From Micromonospora nigra (lineage in GTDB: Bacteria; Actinomycetota; Actinomycetes; Mycobacteriales; Micromonosporaceae), in NCBI RefSeq assembly GCF_900091585.1, contig NZ_FMHT01000003.1:4703501-4767500 (forward strand): 64,000 bases of DNA, read 5' to 3'. The notes under the pieces were generated by a model. The model saw only the letters and a program-made list of their open reading frames with translations. It ran no database searches and was not told where the DNA came from. Below, piece by piece: positions 60,125-64,000 of this stretch (within the stretch, counting starts at the first letter, position 1; each line of letters begins with the position of its first letter). The position numbers and the translations under genes were made by a program.

Positions 60125-61417
60125 GTGACGCTGATCGACCTCGGTGACATGGACGGCAACACCGACGCGCGTGCGCTGCCCCCGCCGTCGCGAGCCGTCG
60201 GCCGGCCCGTGCGGGTGGCACTGACGGTGCTGCTCGTGCTGGTGACGTTGACGGCCTCCGCCGGGCCGGTGGTCCAGAGCCGGGCGACCGTGCCGGCGGC
60301 TGCGGGTGCGGCCGTCTTCCTCTCCGGGGAGCGGCTGTTCGTCGTGCAGCCGCCACCCACCAGGGCCGACGACGGCCGGTCGGAGCTGGTGACGTACCCG
60401 GTGCCGCAGCGGGCGGCGCCGGGTTGGCAGCGGCCCGAACCACTGTGGCGGGTTCCGCTGCCCCCGGGAAGTCGGAGCTGGCGGGTCGAGGTGGTGTCCG
60501 CCGGGGTGCTGGTGTCGGTGTCCGGGCGGGAGCAGACGACCCTGCTGCTCGACGCCGACACCGGTCGGACCCGGTGGACGGCCCCGGGGATCGCCATCAC
60601 CGACGGCTCCGACCAGGTCCTGCTGCAGACCCTGGCGAACCAGCCGACGCTGCGGGCGGTGGAGCTGGCGACGGGCCGCGAACGGTGGGCCGTGCCGGTG
60701 CCGATGACGGGGGTGGACCAGCGCTTCCGCGACGGCGTGATCGACCGCGTGGTACGCGCGCTGCCCGGCGGCCCCGTGGAGGTGCTCGACAGCCGCACGG
60801 GATCGGTGCTGCACCAGCTCGACCCGTCGGCCGGGCAACGGCCCATCCACCATCAGGTCCAGGTGGCCGGTGACCTGGTGCTGATGGTCCGCAGCCGGCC
60901 GGCCACCCTCGTCGCGTACGAGGTGGACGGCCTGCGCCAGCGGTGGTCGACGGCGCTGCCCAGGGTGGGACGGGTCACGCCGTGCGGTGTGCTGTTGTGC
61001 GTCGTCGGGCAGACCGGGGGCGTGCGGGCTCTCGATCCCGCCACCGGGGCGGTGCGCTGGTACGCCGACGAACTCCGGGCGGTGCTCAGTGTCGCCGGCG
61101 GTCCGCTCGTCGGGATCCGGCCGAGCGACGACGGCGACCGGATCCAGGTGCTCGACCCGGCCACCGGCCGGGTCACGGCCGACCTCGGCACCTGGCAGCT
61201 GGTGCCGTGGGCCGACCGTGACCAGCCGCTGCTCGTCACCCGCGGCGCGGCCGGGGGCGGGCTGGTGCTCGCCGAGGTGATCGACTCGGCCGGCGGGGTG
61301 CGGATCCGCGAGGTCATGCACGACGCCGTCGGCGGTTGCGTCACCGGTGGTGGCGCGGTCGCCTGCCTGCTGCGCGAGGACACCGGTGGGGGTGTCGGCG
61401 TGTGGCAGCTCGACTGA
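60125..61417 (+). CDS. membrane-anchored PQQ-type beta-propeller protein
   Basis: A 430-residue protein with one N-terminal membrane segment or signal anchor (about residues 30-50) and an extracellular propeller of PQQ/BamB-like repeats (LLLDADTGRTRW, RAVELATGRERW, VLDSRTGSVLHQL, RALDPATGAVRWY, QVLDPATGRVTADL). Such repeats form protein-binding scaffolds; no catalytic motif is visible. It is divergent from paralogue 3 across 135 bp and precedes the two-component genes. GTG at 60125 follows GGAAGGA. Confidence 0.83.
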   Translation: MTLIDLGDMDGNTDARALPPPSRAVGRPVRVALTVLLVLVTLTASAGPVVQSRATVPAAAGAAVFLSGERLFVVQPPPTRADDGRSELVTYPVPQRAAPGWQRPEPLWRVPLPPGSRSWRVEVVSAGVLVSVSGREQTTLLLDADTGRTRWTAPGIAITDGSDQVLLQTLANQPTLRAVELATGRERWAVPVPMTGVDQRFRDGVIDRVVRALPGGPVEVLDSRTGSVLHQLDPSAGQRPIHHQVQVAGDLVLMVRSRPATLVAYEVDGLRQRWSTALPRVGRVTPCGVLLCVVGQTGGVRALDPATGAVRWYADELRAVLSVAGGPLVGIRPSDDGDRIQVLDPATGRVTADLGTWQLVPWADRDQPLLVTRGAAGGGLVLAEVIDSAGGVRIREVMHDAVGGCVTGGGAVACLLREDTGGGVGVWQLD

Positions 61418-61519
61418 CCACACCGCGTTCGCCGGCGTTGCCGCCCCGGCGACGGTGGGTGACTCCGGTTTGGCGGCCGGCACTAGGTTGTCGGATGGTC
61501 ACGGCGAGGAGGTCGCGGT

Positions 61520-62188
61520 ATGCGGGTGCTGGTGGTGGAGGACGAACGTAATCTCGCCGACGCTATCGTCCGGGGGTTGCGCAAGCGCGGGATGGCGGTG
61601 GACGTCGCGTACGACGGCGACAGCGGCCACGAGATGGCCTTCGTGACCCGGTACGACGTGGTGGTGCTCGACCGGGACCTGCCCGGCATGCACGGCGACC
61701 AGATCTGTGCCGAGCTGGCCGCCTCCGGCGCACTGACCCGGGTGCTGATGCTGACCGCCAGCGGCACCGTCGCCGACCGGGTGGAGGGGTTGCAGCTCGG
61801 TGCGGACGACTACCTGCCCAAGCCGTTCGCCTTCGACGAGCTGGTCGCCCGGGTGCAGGCGTTGGGCCGCCGGGCCACCCCCGCCGCGCCGCCGGTGCTC
61901 GCCCTGGCCGACCTGGAACTCGACCCGGCCCGCCGGGTCGTCACCCGGGGCGGTCAGCCGGTCGACCTGACCAACAAGGAGTTCGGCGTGCTGTGCGAGT
62001 TGCTGAAGGCGCGCGGCGCGGTCGTCTCCAGCGAGGAACTGCTGGAACGCGTCTGGGACGCCAACACCGACCCGTTCACCACGATCGTCCGGGTTACGGT
62101 GATGACGCTGCGCAAGAAGCTGGGCGACCCGCAGCTGATCGAGACGGTGGTGGGCGCGGGCTACCGCACGGCCGGGGTGGTTTCGTGA
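61520..62188 (+). CDS. OmpR-family response regulator
   Basis: A 222-residue response regulator. The receiver domain (1-118) has the acidic pair EDE, phosphoacceptor Asp51 (VVVLDRDLPG), the LMLTAS switch threonine and Lys in LPKPFAF. A winged-helix Trans_reg_C domain (about 128-220) ends with VRVTVMTLRKKLGDP and the GAGYRT motif. The ATG at 61520 follows GAGGAGG. The stop lies inside the first copy of a 59-bp repeat, in a GTGA overlap that starts a short open frame instead of the kinase directly. Confidence 0.95.
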   Translation: MRVLVVEDERNLADAIVRGLRKRGMAVDVAYDGDSGHEMAFVTRYDVVVLDRDLPGMHGDQICAELAASGALTRVLMLTASGTVADRVEGLQLGADDYLPKPFAFDELVARVQALGRRATPAAPPVLALADLELDPARRVVTRGGQPVDLTNKEFGVLCELLKARGAVVSSEELLERVWDANTDPFTTIVRVTVMTLRKKLGDPQLIETVVGAGYRTAGVVS

Positions 62189-62247
62189 GCGTGAGGAGTG
62201 AGCCGGTGTTGCGAGCCCCGCAGTCGCGAACCGGGGTGGTTTCGTGA
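62185..62247 (+). CDS. 20-codon ORF 1 inside the 59-bp repeat array
   Basis: A GTG start overlapping the response-regulator stop (GTGA) opens a 20-residue frame beginning MSVRSEPVLRAPQSR and ending GVVS, the same four residues that end the regulator. Its stop overlaps the GTG of the second short ORF. It has no known homologue that I can name and may serve only to pass ribosomes on. Expression is inference. Confidence 0.4.
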   Translation: MSVRSEPVLRAPQSRTGVVS

Positions 62248-62306
62248 GCGTGAGGAGTGAGCCGGTGTTGCGAGCCCCGCAGTCGCGAGCCGGGGTGGTT
62301 TCGTGA
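62244..62306 (+). CDS. 20-codon ORF 2 inside the 59-bp repeat array
   Basis: Same structure as the previous short ORF, with one amino-acid change (Ala for Thr at position 16). It starts in the GTGA at 62244 and ends in the GTGA that provides the kinase start at 62303. Together the junctions would let a ribosome re-initiate three times in succession. Confidence 0.4.
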   Translation: MSVRSEPVLRAPQSRAGVVS

Positions 62307-63553
62307 GCGTGAGGAGTGAGCCGGTGTTGCGAGCCCCGCAGTCGCGAACCGGGGGTGACCTGGCGGCCGGTTCGCCCCGGCTGCGGCCGACGTTACGGCT
62401 GCGGCTCACGCTGCTCAACGGCGTCCTGCTGGTGGGTGCGGGCGCGATCCTGGTGCTGCTGGCCTGGCTGCTGGTCCGCGACGCCCTGCGCCCCACAGAC
62501 GAGCTGCTGCCCGGCACGACGGTGGTGCTGGCCGACGGTCGCACGCTGGACGCCGCGCAGTGGCAGCGGCAGCTGGCCGACTCCGCGTCGGGGGAACTGC
62601 TGGCCAAGGGGCTCGGTGCGCTGTTGGCGATCAGCGCGGTCGGGGTGGTCGGCGCGTACGCGGTCGCCGGCCGGGCGCTGCGCCCGCTGCACCAGGTCAC
62701 CGCCACCGCCCGCCGGCTCGGCGAGACGACGCTGGACCAGCGCATCGGCTACTCGGGCGCGGACGACGAGGTGGCCGAGCTGGCCGACACCTTCGACGCG
62801 ATGCTGGATCGGATCACCGCCGCCTTCGCGGCGCAGAAGCGGTTCGTCGCCAACGCCTCACACGAGCTGCGCACCCCGCTCGCCGTCATGCGAACCGAGA
62901 TCGACGTGACGCTCAGCGACGACGAGGCGGACACGGACGAGTACCGCCGGATGGCCACGGTGGTGCGTGACGCCTCCGAGCGGGCCAACGGGCTGGTCGA
63001 CGCGCTGCTGGTACTCGCCCGTAGTGAGGCGCAGACGGGCCGGCGGCTCGGCCGGCGTACCGAATGCGACCTGGCCGTCGGCACCGCCAACGCGTTGTCG
63101 GCGGTACGCCGCGAGGTGGAGCGGATCAAGCTGCGGGTGCAGACCTCGTTGGAGTCCGCGCCGGTGGTCGGCGATCCCGGACTGCTCGACCGGCTGGCCG
63201 GCAACCTCGTCGAGAACGCGGTCCGCTACAACCACCTGCACGGACGGATCTGGGTGCGGACCGGCTCCGACGGATCCCGGTCCTGGCTGGTGGTGGGCAA
63301 CACCGGTTTCGAGGTGGACCAGGCCGACGTGCCGGGGCTGTTCGAGCCGTTCCGGCGGGGCGGGCAGGAACGCACGGGCGCCCGGGGCTCCGGGCTGGGG
63401 CTCTCCATCGTCCGGGCGGTCTGCGACGCGCACGGCGGCACCGTCAAGGTGCTCGCCCAACCGGGCGGTGGACTGGAGGTCACCGTGACCCTGCCCTGCG
63501 CCGACAACCTTCCGGCGGTGGCCGCCAGCGCCAAACGGCGAGCCGGACCGTAG
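62303..63553 (+). CDS. sensor histidine kinase
   Basis: The 416-residue partner of the response regulator. Two membrane segments (about 30-52 and 92-115) flank a short external sensor of about 40 residues. A HAMP domain follows, then HisKA with the phospho-His in ASHELRTPLAVMRTE and a HATPase domain with N box LAGNLVENAVRYN, and GARGSGLGLSIVRAV. The first 16 residues are encoded by the third 59-bp repeat copy. GTG at 62303 overlaps the stop of short ORF 2. An inverted repeat lies about 100 bp after the stop. Confidence 0.94.
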   Translation: MSVRSEPVLRAPQSRTGGDLAAGSPRLRPTLRLRLTLLNGVLLVGAGAILVLLAWLLVRDALRPTDELLPGTTVVLADGRTLDAAQWQRQLADSASGELLAKGLGALLAISAVGVVGAYAVAGRALRPLHQVTATARRLGETTLDQRIGYSGADDEVAELADTFDAMLDRITAAFAAQKRFVANASHELRTPLAVMRTEIDVTLSDDEADTDEYRRMATVVRDASERANGLVDALLVLARSEAQTGRRLGRRTECDLAVGTANALSAVRREVERIKLRVQTSLESAPVVGDPGLLDRLAGNLVENAVRYNHLHGRIWVRTGSDGSRSWLVVGNTGFEVDQADVPGLFEPFRRGGQERTGARGSGLGLSIVRAVCDAHGGTVKVLAQPGGGLEVTVTLPCADNLPAVAASAKRRAGP

Positions 63554-63649
63554 CCGCCACGGGCTGGGCCGGAATGCCCAGGCCCGACAAGGCCCCTGCC
63601 GCGACACGCCTCGGTTACCGCTGACCGCCCCGTCGGTGCCCGGACGCGG

Positions 63650-63713
63650 CGGGCCCCCGGCCACACGTCCTCCGGCAGCAGGCAGCGGGTGGAGTCGAGG
63701 TGGCGGGGGCCCG
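63650..63713. terminator. inverted repeat between the kinase gene and the right-edge gene
   Basis: CGGGCCCCCG (63650-63659) pairs with CGGGGGCCCG (63704-63713), extended by 4 bp after one bulged base, around a 35-nt loop. It lies between convergent genes and probably ends transcription from one or both sides. Confidence 0.5.
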
Positions 63714-63727
63714 GTCTGGTCGTCGCG

Positions 63728-64000
63728 TCAGCCCCGCTGTTGCACCTGGGCGCGGATGGTCGCGAACTCCCTGGCGGCTTCCGGGCCGGAGGAGAAGTAG
63801 ACGACGAACAGGGCCAGGCTGCCCCGGTCCGCCCAGACGCAGACGCCCAGGGGCACGTTGTCGGTCTTGCCGTCGGCGCACCGCGCCTCGCCGCCGAGCG
63901 GCCCCGCGTCGATGGTGCGGATGTCGCGGACGGCCAGTTCCTTGGACAGCGCCGAAATGGCGTCGACCAGTTCCTGGTTCGGGTTGAGGATCAGCCCCGA
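63728..64000 (-). CDS. hypothetical protein, C-terminal part (cut by the window edge)
   Basis: The last 90 residues of a minus-strand gene whose start lies beyond the window. Visible sequence includes NPNQELVDAISALSKELAV, GGEARCADGKTD and VCVWADRGSLALFVVYFS, ending REFATIRAQVQQRG. The two cysteines (ARCADG and VCVWAD) could form a disulfide, which would suit an exported protein. Codon use matches the neighbours. I do not recognise the family. Confidence 0.75.
   Translation of the reverse strand, partial: SGLILNPNQELVDAISALSKELAVRDIRTIDAGPLGGEARCADGKTDNVPLGVCVWADRGSLALFVVYFSSGPEAAREFATIRAQVQQRG

Larger units (their letters stand above)
62172..62348 (+). repeat. three tandem copies of a 59-bp repeat between regulator and kinase
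   Basis: Copies at 62172-62230, 62231-62289 and 62290-62348 differ only in their last base (A, G, A); a partial fourth copy follows. Each copy contains one GTGA. In copy 1 it ends the response regulator, and in copy 3 it starts the kinase. Because 59 is not a multiple of three, each copy is read in a new frame. Confidence 0.98.

Noticed and set aside
1..64000. tRNA genes, CRISPR arrays, insertion sequences or prophage
   Set aside because: Spacers were read for cloverleaf-like pairs, regular direct repeats with unique spacers, transposase or integrase genes; none was seen.

Overview
The window is a continuous stretch of chromosome from a very high-GC actinobacterium, most likely Micromonospora or a close relative in the Micromonosporaceae. 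The basis is GC-rich third codon positions, frequent GTG starts, actinobacterial DUF families (DUF3039, DUF3093, DUF3099, DUF3159, DUF3710, DUF4193, DUF5522, DUF7455), a B12-dependent ribonucleotide reductase under NrdR, and a gene set and order resembling the Mycobacterium tuberculosis dxs1-ceoBC-dut-sigA-sigB-ideR-lexA-hflX-dapF-miaA block. I saw no tRNA, rRNA, CRISPR array, prophage or insertion sequence.

Layout. 0.1-7.5 kb: LigB-like protein, miaA, dapF, an ACT-domain malic enzyme, hflX and a membrane-anchored propeller protein with a Gly-rich tail. 7.5-12.7 kb: lexA with twin SOS boxes, nrdR, B12-dependent nrdJ and a small Cys-rich DUF5522 gene. 12.8-20.9 kb: ideR, a sulfurtransferase, a lysine deacetylase/acetyltransferase pair (acuC and a Pat-like GNAT), sigB and a Spo0M-like protein. 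20.9-30.1 kb: dtd, a methyltransferase, a secreted subtilase, an iron ABC transporter behind a near-consensus IdeR box, a HhH-GPD repair protein and LtrA. 30.1-36.1 kb: a broken small gene, DUF3099, psuK-psuG, DUF3039, a TRIC-type channel, a DEAD/DEAH helicase and DUF7455. 36.3-45.9 kb: sigA, an inositol monophosphatase, a Cei/LytR_C protein, DUF4193, dut, DUF3710, an OB-fold protein, DUF3159 and two TrkA-type proteins. 46.0-52.7 kb: a KimA-like potassium importer, a TrmA-family methyltransferase, anmK and dxs. 52.7-64 kb: an accessory-looking envelope region with a lipoprotein, three paralogous polytopic membrane proteins of GT-C-like build, a PQQ-type propeller, a two-component system and a truncated gene at the right edge.

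How the genes connect. IdeR (12.8-13.5 kb) probably controls the iron transporter at 24.4-28.1 kb. LexA and NrdR sites lie in the same 557-bp spacer. The divergent ceoBC and kimA genes look like a potassium-uptake module. AcuC and the Pat-like protein are probably an opposing acetylation/deacetylation pair.

Most unusual features. (1) The response-regulator/histidine-kinase junction holds three copies of a 59-bp repeat. Each copy carries a GTGA stop/start overlap, giving a chain regulator -> 20-codon ORF -> 20-codon ORF -> kinase. (2) sigA and sigB share a 204-bp stretch with no mismatch, which suggests gene conversion. (3) Short tandem duplications include the stop codons of several unrelated genes. 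(4) At least eight genes look leaderless, with a TAnnnT hexamer 6-9 nt before the start codon. (5) The iron permease appears to start at CTG in a CTGA overlap.
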